NCBI RefSeq assembly: GCF_002307495.1
Contig: NZ_NTMR01000005.1
Location: 186,001 to 250,000 of the forward strand
DNA from: Pseudomonas abyssi
Lineage (GTDB): Bacteria; Pseudomonadota; Gammaproteobacteria; Pseudomonadales; Pseudomonadaceae
DNA length: 64,000 bases
Reading direction: 5' to 3'
In this document: piece by piece, positions 16,109-25,660 of the stretch
How positions within the stretch are numbered: position 1 is the stretch's first letter
Layout of the letters: each line of letters opens with the position of its first letter
Translations under genes and position numbers: made by a program
Notes under the pieces: model-generated
Told to the model about the DNA's origin: nothing
What the model saw: only the letters and a program-made list of their open reading frames with translations
Database searches by the model: none

Positions 16109-16450
16109 TCAGGCTGCCGGAATCGGCATGCTCGGATACCAGGCATCCTGCAGCGGGCTGACGGTGAAGCTGGCCAGCTCGTCGCGGCCTTTCAGCCAGC
16201 TCTCGACAGCGCTGCGCTGCTCTTCACTGACCGAGCCGCGTTTAGCCAGACAGATCAGACCAAAGTCTTCCCCACCCACGTAGTCCAGGCCGTTGGCAAT
16301 GATCGCCTCGCGCAGAAACTGCTCCAGATAGTGATTGATGGCGTCGTCTGACAGGTCCGGTTTGAATTCCAGATTCAGTTCGAAGCCCAGTTCCTGGAAT
16401 TCGTCGACACAGAGTTTCTTGCGCAGGCGGCGCGAGCGGTTGGTAGCCAT
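16109..16450 (-). CDS. yggL: YggL family ribosome-associated protein
   Basis: 113-aa protein of the YggL/DUF469 family, whose E. coli member binds the 50S ribosomal subunit. The Arg/Lys-rich start ATNRSRRLRKKLCVDEFQELGF and the central segment ANGLDYVGGEDFGLICLA are diagnostic. The ATG at 16450 has GAGG about ten bases upstream; the longer frame reaches into the divergent hydrolase gene. It converges with the PstS-like gene across 40 bp that contain a GC-rich dyad (GCCGCCGGGCAGCTGCCCGGCGGC), possibly a shared terminator. Confidence 0.88.
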   Translation of the reverse strand: MATNRSRRLRKKLCVDEFQELGFELNLEFKPDLSDDAINHYLEQFLREAIIANGLDYVGGEDFGLICLAKRGSVSEEQRSAVESWLKGRDELASFTVSPLQDAWYPSMPIPAA

Positions 16451-16602
16451 TAAATAATCCTCTTGGCGGGTGGGTGCGCGGATTGTAACAGCTCGTTGAT
16501 GACAGTCGCTGCCGGCTGTCGCCTGGAGGCGCTGGTATACTCGGTTTATTCGCTGGCCGTGCACGGTACGCGGCCGCCCCCATCGCCTGACCCGGATATG
16601 CC

Positions 16603-17244
16603 ATGCACCAGACACCCAGCCTGATCCGCGAAACCTTCCCCGTTGGCCCGTTGCAGTGCAACTGCACGCTGATTGGTGACCCCGTCAGCAAAAAAGCCAT
16701 CGTGGTGGACCCGGGCGGCGACCATCAGTTTATTCTCAAACGCCTGGACGAGCTGGGGCTCACACTGGTCAGCATTATTCACACCCACGCGCACCTGGAC
16801 CATTTTCTTGCCTCAGGCGAGTTGAAAAAGGCGACCGGCGCAACGCTGCATCTGCACAAGGAGGACCAGTTCCTCTGGGACAATCTGGAGATGCAGTGCA
16901 AGATGTTCGGCGTGCCCTACACGCCGGTGCCGGCACCGGATCAGTGGCTCAGCGATGACCAGGAACTGGCCTGCGGCTGCGGCGTGGCGCTGCATACACC
17001 GGGGCACACGCCGGGCTCGATGAGCTTCTGGTTTCCGCAGGACAAGCTGTTGATTGCCGGCGATACGCTGTTCCGGCGCGGTATTGGTCGCACTGACCTG
17101 TGGGGCGGAGATTATCGCCAGATTGAACAATCCATCCGTCAGAGACTCTATAGCCTCGATGAAGATGCGGTTGTCGTTACCGGCCATGGACCGGAGACGC
17201 GCATCGGAGAGGAGATTCGCGAGAATCCGTTTATTCGCGGCTAA
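16603..17244 (+). CDS. Metallo-beta-lactamase-fold hydrolase (YcbL/glyoxalase II-like)
   Basis: 213-aa metal-dependent hydrolase. The zinc motif T61-HAHLDH-67 is intact. Further ligands are visible as HTPGHTPG near 132-139, AGDTLFRRGIGRTDL near 150-164 and the C-terminal VVTGHGPETRIGEEIRENPF. The length and the lack of a glyoxalase II substrate domain fit the YcbL-like type II glyoxalase group, which hydrolyses S-lactoylglutathione or related thioesters. Substrate assignment is by family only. It is divergent from yggL, and the OmpA-like lipoprotein follows 65 bp downstream on the same strand. Confidence 0.88.
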   Translation: MHQTPSLIRETFPVGPLQCNCTLIGDPVSKKAIVVDPGGDHQFILKRLDELGLTLVSIIHTHAHLDHFLASGELKKATGATLHLHKEDQFLWDNLEMQCKMFGVPYTPVPAPDQWLSDDQELACGCGVALHTPGHTPGSMSFWFPQDKLLIAGDTLFRRGIGRTDLWGGDYRQIEQSIRQRLYSLDEDAVVVTGHGPETRIGEEIRENPFIRG

Positions 17245-17309
17245 GCTGCGTACAGGCAGGGTTGTGCCTCTGCCTGATGGTCTGGAACCAACGAAACAAG
17301 GGAATCAAT

Positions 17310-17963
17310 ATGAAAAGCCAAGGTTTGATTATCGCTGGTGCCTGCGCACTGATGATTGCAGGTTGCACCAATAACCCCTACACCGGCGAAGAGCAGGCCG
17401 GCAAGTCAGCGACCTACGGCGGTATTGGCGCATTGGCAGGGGCCGCCATTGGCGCCGCTACCTCCAGCAGCGACGACCGTGCCAAGGGCGCGCTGATCGG
17501 CGCCGCCGTGGGCGGTGCAGCGGGTGGCGGCTACGGCTATTACGTCGACAAGCAGGAGCAGCGCCTGCGCCAGGAACTGACCGGCACCGGTGTGCAGGTC
17601 ATCCGTAACGGTGACACCCTGCAACTGGTCATGCCGGGCAACATCACCTTTGCCTCCGGCTCCTCCGATATCGCCAGCAGCTTTTACCCGACCCTGAACT
17701 CGCTGGTGAAGGTGTTCAAGGAGTTCGATCAGAACGGTATCAACATTGTCGGCCACACCGACAGCACCGGCTCGCAGGAGCTGAACATGCGCCTGTCGCG
17801 TGAGCGTGCCACCAGCGTCGCCTCCTACCTGTCCGGTCAGGGCGTGAGCGGCGCGCGCATCAGCAGCGCCGGCGTTGGCCCCAGCCAGCCGATTGCCAGC
17901 AACGCTACCGAAGCAGGTCGCGCACAGAACCGCCGTGTAGAGATCACCCTGCGTCAGCTTTGA
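17310..17963 (+). CDS. OmpA family outer-membrane lipoprotein (YiaD-like)
   Basis: 217-aa lipoprotein. The lipobox is LMIAGC with the lipidated Cys19. Residues 38-85 form a Gly/Ala-rich glycine-zipper region (GGIGALAGAAIGAATS, GAAVGGAAGGGYGYY), and residues 100-217 an OmpA/MotB-type peptidoglycan-binding domain with ITFASGSSDI, VGHTDSTGS, LSRERATSVASYL and NRRVEITL. It anchors the outer membrane to the cell wall. The ATG at 17310 has AAGGGA upstream and starts the lipoprotein signal; the earlier in-frame start does not. It is the homologue of PA0833 by order: in P. aeruginosa the same acyltransferase, pta and ackA neighbours follow. Confidence 0.92.
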   Translation: MKSQGLIIAGACALMIAGCTNNPYTGEEQAGKSATYGGIGALAGAAIGAATSSSDDRAKGALIGAAVGGAAGGGYGYYVDKQEQRLRQELTGTGVQVIRNGDTLQLVMPGNITFASGSSDIASSFYPTLNSLVKVFKEFDQNGINIVGHTDSTGSQELNMRLSRERATSVASYLSGQGVSGARISSAGVGPSQPIASNATEAGRAQNRRVEITLRQL

Positions 17964-17978
17964 TCAGGACGCGGCAGT

Positions 17979-18016
17979 AAAAAGGCCAACCGGGTAACCG
18001 GTTGGCCTTTTTTTAT
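17979..18016 (+). terminator. Terminator after the OmpA-like lipoprotein gene
   Basis: Perfect hairpin AAAAAGGCCAACCGG-GTAA-CCGGTTGGCCTTTTTTT; the sequence is symmetrical enough to work in both directions. Confidence 0.92.
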
Positions 18017-18081
18017 TCTCCGAGTAGCTGCACTGGCTTAGTGTGTTGGATGCTCGAAGGGTGGAGTGTGCACTGGGGTTC

Positions 18082-18563
18082 GTCCCGTTTACGCGGGCGA
18101 GTAGCGCAGGGCTGACGGGAAAAAGAGTCATAGGATGTCTGAGGCTCGAAGAGCCGAGTTTTATGACTACCTCGCCGGCCACCCCCGTTAGCCCGAGCAA
18201 CGCAGCGAACCCGAAGGGCCGCGTAGTCGGGTGCCCGGGGGATTCCGGGAAGCGCTAACCCATTTCACATGCCCTCTGGCGCTCAGGCCGGTCCGCAATC
18301 AAGGCGTGGTTTCGAAGGCATGTCGGGACCTGTCGAGAAATCACAACGCAGAGTTCGGACCGGCTTGAGCGCCCCGCAGGGCGAGCGCTCAAGCATGCAT
18401 CTGACTACGTTGCGCTGCTTGCCAATAGAACCACTATTGGCTGCACATCGCGCCTTGCATCTGCATGCTTGAGCACTCGCAGAGGGCGCGTGAAATGGGT
18501 CAGCGCTTCCCTTTGGGGGGCTGGGCAAGCAGCCCCCCTTGGCTCGCCGTGAAGGCGAAAGGC
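18082..18563. repeat. Composite intergenic repeat, copy B
   Basis: A 482-bp second copy of the element at 2385-2854, same strand, sharing both ends and the inner inverted-repeat element. The variable 5' stem has diverged in sequence (GGGCTGACGGG here) but keeps a partner strand (CCCCCGTTAGCCC). It lies after a terminator, between convergent genes, as copy A lies between a terminated gene and a convergent one. Confidence 0.8.
18247..18511. repeat. Inner inverted-repeat element, copy B
   Basis: 265-bp copy of the 2537-2800 element. The 32-bp ends (18247-18278 and 18480-18511) differ from each other at three positions or fewer, unlike the perfect ends of copy A. The central hairpin GCCAATAG/CTATTGGC is preserved. 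Confidence 0.8.
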
Positions 18564-18606
18564 CAACTGGGTAACAGCTCAGTGCATAAAGTGCTCAGCG
18601 GACTGG

Positions 18607-18642
18607 AAGGACCATCCTGGTGACCTGTGATGGGCCTTTTTA
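18607..18642 (+). terminator. Possible terminator downstream of repeat copy B
   Basis: Imperfect hairpin with arms AAGGACCATC and GATGGGCCTT (one mismatch), then TTTT. No gene on this strand lies directly upstream, so its role is uncertain. Confidence 0.4.
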
Positions 18643-18684
18643 GCGGTAAATCCAACGCACGGCTAGCGCCCCAGGCGCCCAGCG

Positions 18685-19608
18685 CTATTGCTCTTTCGCC
18701 CGATCAGCCGGCGTCGGATATTGCTGGTGCAAACGCGCCATGTGTGCGTCCTTGTCGATCCAGAGCTGGTTGACCCAGGCCTGGAACTCGGCGCGAAAGG
18801 TTTCGTCTTCCTGGTAATTGCGGCCAATAAACTCGGCCGGAATCGGCTTGAGTTCCAGGTGCATGACGACGTGGGTGACCTTGCCGCACATCAGCCCCCA
18901 GAAGCTCGGGTTGCCGCCGGGGTAGTGGATGGTGATATCCAGCAGCGAGCGCAACTGCTCACCCATGGCATCGAGCACAAAGGCGATGCCGCCGGACTTG
19001 GGTTTGAGCAGATACTTGAACGGTGACTGTTGTTGCCGGTGCTTGGCGGGTGTCAGGCGGGTGCCTTCGAGAAAGTTGAAGATGGCCACCGGCGTGCTTT
19101 TGAACTTCTCGCAGGCCTTGCGCGTGGTCGCCAGATCCTGCCCGGCCTTTTCCGGGTGCTTGGCCAAGTAGGCCTTGGTGTAGCGCTTCATGAAGGGGAA
19201 GTCGAGGGCCCACCAGCACAGGCCGATCACCGGCACCCAGATTAATTCCTGCTTGAGGAAGAACTTGAGCATCGGCATATGGCGATTCAGCACGTGCTGC
19301 AGGGCCAGAATGTCGACCCAGCTTTGGTGGTTGCTAGTGACCAGATACCAGCCGTTGTAGTCCAGTCGCTCGCGTCCTTCGATGTCCCAGCGAATATTGC
19401 CGCTAAGGGCCATCCAGGCGCTGTTGCAGCGCATCCAGAATTCGGCAACGCTGATCATCACCCGGGTGCACCAGGTGCGCAGCGCGGGTATCGGTATCAG
19501 CTTGATCAGCGCGAAGACAAACAGAATAGGCGCATGCACCAGGGTGTTAAGCACCAGCAGCAGTGCGGCAAGGGTGCCCCGTACGGGGGCAGGCAGAAAC
19601 GACAGCAT
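18685..19608 (-). CDS. Lysophospholipid acyltransferase (PlsC/YihG-like)
   Basis: 307-aa membrane acyltransferase that moves an acyl chain onto a lysophospholipid in the inner membrane. The catalytic H-x4-D motif is at His94-Asp99 (SNHQSWVDIL) and the glycerol-phosphate binding motif at FLEGTRLTPAKH near 170. An N-terminal hydrophobic hairpin (residues 8-40) anchors it. Length and the motif spacing fit the YihG group of PlsC paralogues rather than PlsC itself (about 250 aa). It lies downstream of pta in the same orientation, as PA0834 does in P. aeruginosa. Confidence 0.88.
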   Translation of the reverse strand: MLSFLPAPVRGTLAALLLVLNTLVHAPILFVFALIKLIPIPALRTWCTRVMISVAEFWMRCNSAWMALSGNIRWDIEGRERLDYNGWYLVTSNHQSWVDILALQHVLNRHMPMLKFFLKQELIWVPVIGLCWWALDFPFMKRYTKAYLAKHPEKAGQDLATTRKACEKFKSTPVAIFNFLEGTRLTPAKHRQQQSPFKYLLKPKSGGIAFVLDAMGEQLRSLLDITIHYPGGNPSFWGLMCGKVTHVVMHLELKPIPAEFIGRNYQEDETFRAEFQAWVNQLWIDKDAHMARLHQQYPTPADRAKEQ

Positions 19609-19700
19609 GGGTTCGGCTCGTCCAGGGCCGCCCGCAGGCGGCCATTCTTATTGGTCTCAGACGACGTTCACGGCGTGGTGCCCGCTTATGCGGCTGTCGT

Positions 19701-21842
19701 CTATTCGTTGTTGTAGGCCTGGATGGCGGTCAGCGCAATGGTATAGACGATATCGTCGACCAGCGCGCCGCGAGACAGGTCGTTCACCGGTTTGCGCAGG
19801 CCCTGCAGCATGGGGCCGACGCTGACCACGTTGGCACTGCGCTGTACCGCCTTGTAGGTGGTATTACCGGTGTTCAGGTCAGGGAAGACGAACACCGTCG
19901 CCTGACCGGCCACCGGGCTGTCTGGCGCTTTCTGGCGGCCGACACTAGCGATGGCGGCGGCATCATACTGGAGCGGGCCGTCGAGCAACAGTCCGGGCTC
20001 GCGTTCGCGGGCCAGACGGGTTGCCTCGCGGACTTTCTCGACTTCGCTGCCGCTGCCGGAGGTGCCGGTGGAGTAGCTGATCATTGCCACGCGCGCCGGA
20101 ATCCCAAAGGCTTCGGCCGAACGCGCGCTCTGGATGGCAATCTCTGCCAGATCCTCGGCGCTGGGGTCGGGGTTCACCGCGCAGTCGCCGTAGACCAGCA
20201 CCTGCTCGGGCAGCAGCATGAAGAAGATCGACGACACCAGGTTGTAACCGGGGGCCGTCTTGATCAGCTGAAACGCCGGGCGAATGGTGTTGGCGGTGGT
20301 GTGAATGGCGCCAGACACCAGCCCGTCGACTTCATCCAGTGCCAGCATCATGGTGCCGAGCACCACGTTGTCTTCAAGCTGTTGCAGGGCCATGGGCTCG
20401 TTCAGCCCCTTGCCCTCGCGTAGCTTGACCATGGGAGCCACGTAGCGCTCGCGCACCTGATCCGGGTCGACGATCTGCAGGCCCTCGGGCAGGGCGATGT
20501 GCTGGGCGCGGGCTACCGCTTCAACCGACTCGCGTTTGGCCAGCAGGATGCAGTTGGCGATGCCCCGGCGCTGGCAGATGGCGGCGGCCTGCACGGTGCG
20601 CGGTTCGTCGCCTTCGGGCAGCACGATGGTCTTGGCGGCGTGCTGGGCCTGGCGCACCAGCTCGTAGCGGAACGCCGGCGGCGACATACGCTTTTCGCGT
20701 GGTGTGTCGCAGCGCTTGGCCAGCCATACATGGTCGATATGGCTGGCGACAAAGTCGGTCACCTTTTCGGCGCGCTCGCGGTCGTCGATCGGGATCTCGC
20801 GGTTCATGCGGTCGAGCTGGGTCGCGGTGGCGAAGGTGTCGGTCGGTACGCCGAGAATTGGCAGCCCCTGGTCCAGTGCCGGTTGGCACAGCTGGATGAC
20901 GCGCGGGTTGGGCTCATAGCCGCCGGTCAGCAGCAGGCCGGCCAGCGGTGTGCCGGACAGCGAGGCGAGCGAGCTGGCGATGATGATGTCATCGCGATCA
21001 CCCGGAGTGACAATCAGCGCGCCAGGGCGCAGCAGGTGAATGATGTTGGGCACCGTGCGGGAGCACAGCGCCATTTCCATCACCCGGCGTTGCTGCATGT
21101 CGCCGGCATGGAAGGTGGTAGCCTTGAGCAGCTCCGCGATGTCGGAGGTGCGTGGCGCGTTCAGCTCTTCTTGCCAGGGCACGCAGCCGATCAGTCGGAA
21201 GTCGTCGGTATCGAGCCGGCTGGAGGCCTCGCGCAGGCTCTGGGCAAAGTCCTTCAGGGTGCTCTTGAGCGTCGGGCGGTCAGGGATGTCGGCGCTGGTT
21301 TCGGTGGCCAGTGCCTTTACCTTGTTGATGATCACGCCCAGCACCTTCGGATGCTTGAGGCCGCCAAAGGTCTGGGCGTTGATCTCGATACGATCGGCCA
21401 GCGTGGCGAAGTCGTCACCGTCCGGGGCGGTTACCAGAATCACGTCCGCATCCAGGCTCTTGGCCAACTGCTGGTTGATCTGGCTGGCGTAGTTGCTTTG
21501 CCGGGTGGGCACCATGCCTTCTACCACGACAACGTCAGCCTCCTGGGCGGCCTGCTGATAGCGGCTGACAATCTCTTCCAGCACCTCGTCCAGCTCGCCC
21601 ATGGCGAGCTGGTGCTCTACCTGGGACAGCGTCATCGCAGGCGGCGGCGTCAGGCCAAGGGTGCGGCTGATCAGCTCGCTGGAGCGCTCCGGGCCGTCGT
21701 CGCCCGGGTGTGGCTGAGCGATGGGCTTGAGAAAGTGCACCTTCAGGCCGGTGCGCTCCAGGGCGCGAATCAGGCCGAGGCTGGTGGAGGTAAGACCGAC
21801 CCCAAAACCAGTGGGGGCGACAAAGAAAGTGTGCAGGCTCAT
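19701..21842 (-). CDS. pta: Phosphate acetyltransferase
   Basis: 713-aa long-form phosphotransacetylase, which interconverts acetyl-CoA and acetyl phosphate. The N-terminal P-loop/DRTGG regulatory part opens with [19 protein letters not shown], and a DRTGG-type domain lies near 215-330 ([20 protein letters not shown]). The C-terminal catalytic PTA_PTB domain, about 390-713, contains [24 protein letters not shown] and [12 protein letters not shown]. It overlaps the ackA stop by four bases (ATGA), so ackA-pta are cotranscribed and coupled. Together they form the acetate overflow/assimilation pathway and supply acetyl phosphate. Confidence 0.97.
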   Translation of the reverse strand: MSLHTFFVAPTGFGVGLTSTSLGLIRALERTGLKVHFLKPIAQPHPGDDGPERSSELISRTLGLTPPPAMTLSQVEHQLAMGELDEVLEEIVSRYQQAAQEADVVVVEGMVPTRQSNYASQINQQLAKSLDADVILVTAPDGDDFATLADRIEINAQTFGGLKHPKVLGVIINKVKALATETSADIPDRPTLKSTLKDFAQSLREASSRLDTDDFRLIGCVPWQEELNAPRTSDIAELLKATTFHAGDMQQRRVMEMALCSRTVPNIIHLLRPGALIVTPGDRDDIIIASSLASLSGTPLAGLLLTGGYEPNPRVIQLCQPALDQGLPILGVPTDTFATATQLDRMNREIPIDDRERAEKVTDFVASHIDHVWLAKRCDTPREKRMSPPAFRYELVRQAQHAAKTIVLPEGDEPRTVQAAAICQRRGIANCILLAKRESVEAVARAQHIALPEGLQIVDPDQVRERYVAPMVKLREGKGLNEPMALQQLEDNVVLGTMMLALDEVDGLVSGAIHTTANTIRPAFQLIKTAPGYNLVSSIFFMLLPEQVLVYGDCAVNPDPSAEDLAEIAIQSARSAEAFGIPARVAMISYSTGTSGSGSEVEKVREATRLAREREPGLLLDGPLQYDAAAIASVGRQKAPDSPVAGQATVFVFPDLNTGNTTYKAVQRSANVVSVGPMLQGLRKPVNDLSRGALVDDIVYTIALTAIQAYNNE

Positions 21843-23038
21843 GCCATTGGGCTCCTTGGCTGCGTGTCGAGCAGGGTGAGGCTCTCGTCGGCGATCTGGC
21901 GTTCCTCGTCGGTTGGTATCACCAGAATGGCCGGTGAGCCTTCGGCTTCCACCCGGCCCGCCTCGCCGCGCGGCAGCAGGCTGTTGCTGTCCGGATCCAG
22001 CTGCAGGCCCATGACGGCCAGATGCTTGACCGTCAGTGCGCGGGTCAGCGCGGAGTTTTCGCCAATGCCGCCGGTGAAGATCAGGCCGTCGATGCGCGGC
22101 AGCGCGACCGCCAGCCCGGCCAGCGAGCGGGCGAGGCGATAACAGAATACCTCGATCGCCAGCTGCGCGCCGCTGTGACCGTCGGCGCGGGCCTGTTCCA
22201 GCTCGCGCATGTCGTTGGACAGCCCGGAGAGTCCGAGCAGGCCGCTTTCGCGGTTGAGCAGGTGCTCGATGCGCGGCAGGTCCCAGCCGAGTGTGCGCGC
22301 CAAGTGCGCGTGCAGGTTCGGGTCCACGTCACCGCTGCGGGTGCCCATGACCAAGCCCTCCAGCGGCGTCAGGCCCATGCTGGTATCCATGCTGCGACCA
22401 TCCAGCACCGCGCAGCTGGAGCAGCCGTTGCCCAAGTGGGCGGTCAGCCAGGCGCCGGTGCCGCGTTCCTTGCCACAGAGCACGCTGGCCTGGTCGCTGA
22501 CGTATTTGTGGCTGGTGCCGTGAAAGCCGTAGCGGCGCACACCGTGCACCGCGTACAGCTCGTCGGGCAGAGCGTAGCGAAAGGCGTGGGGCGGCATGCT
22601 CTGGTGGAAGGCCGTATCGAAGACAGCGAATTGCGGCGTGTCCGGTAGCAGCTTCAGGGCAGCGCGGATGCCGGTCAGGTTGGCCGGGTTGTGCAGCGGT
22701 GCCAGCGGTGCATTGGCCTGGATGCCGGCAATCACCTCGTCATCGATCTGGCGCGCGCTGGTGAAGCGTTCGCCGCCGTGTACCACGCGGTGCCCCACCG
22801 CGCTGAGCGGCTGGTCCAGGTGGGTGTCCACCAGCGGCAGCAAGGCGTCCAGCGCGGCGAGGTGATCGGCCCCGGACAGTTCCCGTTCCAGACCGTCCGA
22901 GGTGGACAGGCGAGCCTGGGCTGTATTCAGGCGCTCGGCGATCGCCTCGAAGATGGCGCCGGCGGTGTTCTCGCGGCGCAGGGCCACTTTGATGGAGGAG
23001 CTGCCCCCGTTAATGACCAGTACGAGGCGGTTTGTCAT
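21839..23038 (-). CDS. ackA: Acetate kinase
   Basis: 399-aa acetate kinase (ASKHA fold) that makes ATP and acetate from acetyl phosphate. Signatures include [14 protein letters not shown] at the N-terminus, [10 protein letters not shown] near 87, [14 protein letters not shown] near 170 and the C-terminal [13 protein letters not shown]. The ATG at 23038 has AAGGAA upstream. It is the first gene of the ackA-pta pair and is divergent from slyD. The 194-bp gap to slyD holds a short palindrome related to the repeat ends described at 53194-53224. Confidence 0.97.
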   Translation of the reverse strand: MTNRLVLVINGGSSSIKVALRRENTAGAIFEAIAERLNTAQARLSTSDGLERELSGADHLAALDALLPLVDTHLDQPLSAVGHRVVHGGERFTSARQIDDEVIAGIQANAPLAPLHNPANLTGIRAALKLLPDTPQFAVFDTAFHQSMPPHAFRYALPDELYAVHGVRRYGFHGTSHKYVSDQASVLCGKERGTGAWLTAHLGNGCSSCAVLDGRSMDTSMGLTPLEGLVMGTRSGDVDPNLHAHLARTLGWDLPRIEHLLNRESGLLGLSGLSNDMRELEQARADGHSGAQLAIEVFCYRLARSLAGLAVALPRIDGLIFTGGIGENSALTRALTVKHLAVMGLQLDPDSNSLLPRGEAGRVEAEGSPAILVIPTDEERQIADESLTLLDTQPRSPMA

Positions 23039-23174
23039 GGTACGAGCGAATTCCTTTCAGCCGAATCTGGAGTTATGGACCGCATTGAAGCCGGTGGGTT
23101 CGACCATCTTCCGGTGCCCCTCCTGTCGGGTCAAGCCGTGCGTTTCTAGGCTATAGCGCGTACACTTTGGGCTT

Positions 23175-23202
23175 GGGAAGTGCAGATTAATCAGCGCTTC
23201 CC
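23175..23202. repeat. Short palindrome related to the repeat ends
   Basis: GGGAAGTGC-AGATTAATCA-GCGCTTCCC: a 28-bp near-perfect dyad whose right half ATTAATCAGCGCTTCC matches the solo repeat end at 53194-53224. It lies 31 bp before the slyD start, so it is probably within the leader or promoter. Confidence 0.6.
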
Positions 23203-23232
23203 CTGTTACCCCAAAACCACAGGAAAGAGATT

Positions 23233-23718
23233 ATGCAGATTGCTGCCAACAAGGCCGTGTCCATCGACTACACCCTGACCAACGATGATGGCGAAGTGCT
23301 GGATTCGTCCGTCGGTGGTGCGCCGCTGGTCTACCTGCACGGTGCCGGCAACATCATTCCGGGTCTGGAAAAGGCGCTGGAAGGCAAGCAGAGCGGTGAC
23401 GAGATCAAGGTGACTGTCGAGCCGGAAGAGGCTTACGGTGACTTCAATGCAGAGCTGATTGCGGTGCTGGGTCGCAATATGTTCGAAGGTGTCGACGAGC
23501 TGGAAGTGGGCATGCAGTTCCACGCCTCCGGCCCCGACGGCAGCATGCAGATCGTCACCATCAAGGCACTGGAAGGTGACGAAGTGACTGTCGATGGCAA
23601 TCACCCGCTGGCTGGCGAGCGTCTGACCTTTGAAGTGAAGGTCGTTGGAGTGCGCGACGCTCAGGACGAAGAGATCGCTCACGGTCACGTCCACGGTGAA
23701 GGTGGTCATCAGCACTGA
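23233..23718 (+). CDS. slyD: FKBP-type peptidyl-prolyl isomerase SlyD
   Basis: 161-aa SlyD-like isomerase and chaperone. The FKBP half-domain opens with VSIDYTLTNDDGEVLDSS and has YLHGAGNIIPGLEKAL; the inserted IF chaperone domain spans about 70-120 (AYGDFNAELIAVLGRNMF ... FHASGPDG). A short His-rich tail (HGHVHGEGGHQH) replaces the long metal-binding tail of E. coli SlyD, so nickel binding may be weaker. An AGGAAAGAG ribosome site precedes the ATG. It is followed by its own terminator and is probably monocistronic. P. aeruginosa has slyD in the same place beside ackA. Confidence 0.94.
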   Translation: MQIAANKAVSIDYTLTNDDGEVLDSSVGGAPLVYLHGAGNIIPGLEKALEGKQSGDEIKVTVEPEEAYGDFNAELIAVLGRNMFEGVDELEVGMQFHASGPDGSMQIVTIKALEGDEVTVDGNHPLAGERLTFEVKVVGVRDAQDEEIAHGHVHGEGGHQH

Positions 23719-23732
23719 TCGCTGATGCGCCA

Positions 23733-23761
23733 GAAAACCGGGCTCAGGCCCGGTTTTTTTG
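23733..23761 (+). terminator. Terminator after slyD
   Basis: Hairpin AAAACCGGGC-TCAG-GCCCGGTTTTTTT shortly after the slyD stop. Confidence 0.9.
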
Positions 23762-23837
23762 TATCTGCGGCTGGCTGTTCTGATAGTGCTTTATCACTAA
23801 TATTTATGGTGTGTATTTATGGCTATCAGTCAAAGTT

Positions 23838-23845
23838 GACCGGTC
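23838..23845. promoter_or_regulatory. Possible TetR-family operator (autoregulatory)
   Basis: The palindrome GACCGGTC (within TTGACCGGTCGTA) lies 14 bp before the TetR gene start. Related CTGGTCAG blocks precede the downstream OYE gene. Proposed as an operator on position and sequence likeness only. Confidence 0.35.
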
Positions 23846-23858
23846 GTATAGTGTTCGC

Positions 23859-24446
23859 ATGAACGCTATCCAAGACAAACGCGCGCGCATTCTGGCCTCC
23901 GGCACCGCGGTCATGCTGCGCAAGGGCTACAACGGCACTGGAGTGCAGGAAATCACCCAGGGTGCCGGTGTACCCAAAGGGTCTTTCTATCACTACTTCG
24001 AAAGTAAGGAAGACTTTGCCATTCAGGCGCTGCACTACTACTACACGCCGCGTATCGAGCGTTTTGCCGATGCGTTGAGTGCGTCACAGCTGTCGCCGCG
24101 CGAGCGTATCCTGCGCTGTTACCGGGATCTGGTGGGGTATTTCGCCAATCAGGAGCAGCCTAGCCACCAGTGTTTTATCGGTAGCCTGTGTCACGAAATG
24201 GCAGAGGAGAGCCAGCCCATCGGTTACGCTGCCAGCGCCATTCTGCAGCGCTCCAATCAGGTGTTGGCAGACTGCCTGTCCGAGGCGCAGGCTGCGGGCG
24301 AGATCGCTGCGGATCAGGACCCGGCCGCGCTGGCCGGCTTTGTCAGTGCCGCCTGGGAGGGGGCGCTGCTGCGTATGAAGGCCGACCGTCAGATCGGCCC
24401 CTTGCGCGTGTTCATTCAGCAGCTGGAGCGCTTGCTGCAGCCTTGA
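23859..24446 (+). CDS. TetR/AcrR family regulator
   Basis: 195-aa repressor. The N-terminal helix-turn-helix reads RILASGTAVMLRKGYNGTGVQEITQGAGVPKGSFYHYFESKEDF in order, about residues 8-52, with the usual KGSFYHYF recognition helix; the C-terminal ligand domain carries a TetR_C-type helical region. The ATG at 23859 starts just before the HTH, whereas the upstream in-frame extension has no domain character. It lies 81 bp before an OYE-family reductase on the same strand, the arrangement seen with NemR-nemA and PA0839-PA0840. It probably represses that reductase and responds to electrophiles. Confidence 0.85.
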   Translation: MNAIQDKRARILASGTAVMLRKGYNGTGVQEITQGAGVPKGSFYHYFESKEDFAIQALHYYYTPRIERFADALSASQLSPRERILRCYRDLVGYFANQEQPSHQCFIGSLCHEMAEESQPIGYAASAILQRSNQVLADCLSEAQAAGEIAADQDPAALAGFVSAAWEGALLRMKADRQIGPLRVFIQQLERLLQP

Positions 24447-24471
24447 AAACCATTCCATAAAGACAAGACGA

Positions 24472-24507
24472 CTGGTCAGCTTGCAGGTTGACAAGCGTTC
24501 TGGTCAG
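24472..24507 (+). promoter_or_regulatory. Direct CTGGTCAG repeats upstream of the OYE gene
   Basis: CTGGTCAG occurs at 24472-24479 and 24500-24507, 28 bp apart, inside the 81-bp gap before the reductase. The repeats resemble the GACCGGTC palindrome ahead of the TetR gene, so they are candidate repressor sites. Confidence 0.35.
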
Positions 24508-24527
24508 TCCCGTTCAGGAGAGTATGT

Positions 24528-25637
24528 ATGTCCACAGCCGTAACCCCGCTGTTCAAGCCCTTCACCCTGGGCAATCTGGCGCTGTCCAATCGCATCGTGA
24601 TGGCGCCGATGACCCGTAACTTCTCGCCCAAGGGCGTGCCGAATCAGGCAGTGGTCGATTACTACCGTCGCCGTGCCGAATCCGGTGTGGGCCTGATCAT
24701 TACCGAAGGCACCGTGGTTGATCACGCGGCGGCCAACGGCTACCCGAACGTGCCCCACTTCTACGGTGAAGACGCGCTGGCCGGCTGGAAGCAGGTTGTT
24801 GATGCGGTGCACGCCGCCGGTGGCAAGATTGCACCGCAGCTGTGGCACGTCGGCAACGTCCGTCGCCTCGGCACCGAGCCGAATGGTGACGTGCCCGGCT
24901 ACGGCCCGATGGAAAAGCAGAAGGATGGCAAGGTGCTGGTCAAGGGTATGACTCAGCAGGATATCGATGACGTGGTTGCGGCCTTTGCCAAGGCCGCCAA
25001 GGATGCCAAGGACGTGGGCTTTGACGCCATTGAACTGCACGGTGCCCACGGTTACCTGATCGATCAGTTCTTCTGGGAAGGCACTAACCAGCGCGAAGAC
25101 CAGTACGGCGGCAGCATGGAGAACCGTGGTCGCTTCGCGGTCGAGATCATCAAGGGCGTGCGCGCGGCTGTGGGTGCCGACTACCCGATCATCTTCCGCT
25201 TCTCCCAGTGGAAGCAGCAGGACTACACCGCACGTCTGGCGCCGACCCCTGAATTGCTGGAGCAGTTCCTGACACCGCTGTCTGACGCTGGCGTGGACAT
25301 CTTCCATTGTTCACAGCGTCGCTTCTGGGAGCCGGAGTTCGAAAGCTCCGAGCTGAACCTGGCTGGCTGGACCCGCAAGATCACCGGCAAGCCCTGCATC
25401 ACCGTTGGCAGCGTGGGCCTGGACGGCGAGTTCCTGCAATTTATGGTCAACACCGACAAGGTGGCGCAGACCGCCAATATCGACGGCCTGCTTGAGCGTC
25501 TGGATGCGGACGAGTTTGATCTGGTCGCCGTTGGTCGTGCGCTGCTGGTAGATCCGCAGTGGGCTGACAAGGTACGCGAAGGTCGCTTTGACGATATCGC
25601 TCCGTTTAGCCGCGACGCGCTCAAGACGCTGGTCTGA
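24528..25637 (+). CDS. Old yellow enzyme family NADH:flavin oxidoreductase
   Basis: 369-aa FMN-dependent TIM-barrel reductase. It has LSNRIVMAPMTRNFSP at the N-terminus, APQLWHVGNVR near 103, the catalytic segment ELHGAHGYLIDQFFWEGTNQRED near 179 and DQYGGSMENRGRF. The last third carries VAVGRALLVDPQWADKVREG, which binds the FMN phosphate. It reduces activated C=C bonds of enones or related electrophiles; the physiological substrate is unknown. Start choice is supported by CAGGAGAG. The TetR gene upstream is the likely regulator. A second OYE of a different subgroup lies at 51601-52707. Confidence 0.92.
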   Translation: MSTAVTPLFKPFTLGNLALSNRIVMAPMTRNFSPKGVPNQAVVDYYRRRAESGVGLIITEGTVVDHAAANGYPNVPHFYGEDALAGWKQVVDAVHAAGGKIAPQLWHVGNVRRLGTEPNGDVPGYGPMEKQKDGKVLVKGMTQQDIDDVVAAFAKAAKDAKDVGFDAIELHGAHGYLIDQFFWEGTNQREDQYGGSMENRGRFAVEIIKGVRAAVGADYPIIFRFSQWKQQDYTARLAPTPELLEQFLTPLSDAGVDIFHCSQRRFWEPEFESSELNLAGWTRKITGKPCITVGSVGLDGEFLQFMVNTDKVAQTANIDGLLERLDADEFDLVAVGRALLVDPQWADKVREGRFDDIAPFSRDALKTLV

Positions 25638-25660
25638 GCCGCCGTATCAGGCAGTCCGGG

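Noticed and set aside
20499-22142. 547-codon frame opposite pta and ackA
   Set aside because: Spans two real overlapping genes on the other strand and has no recognisable domain.
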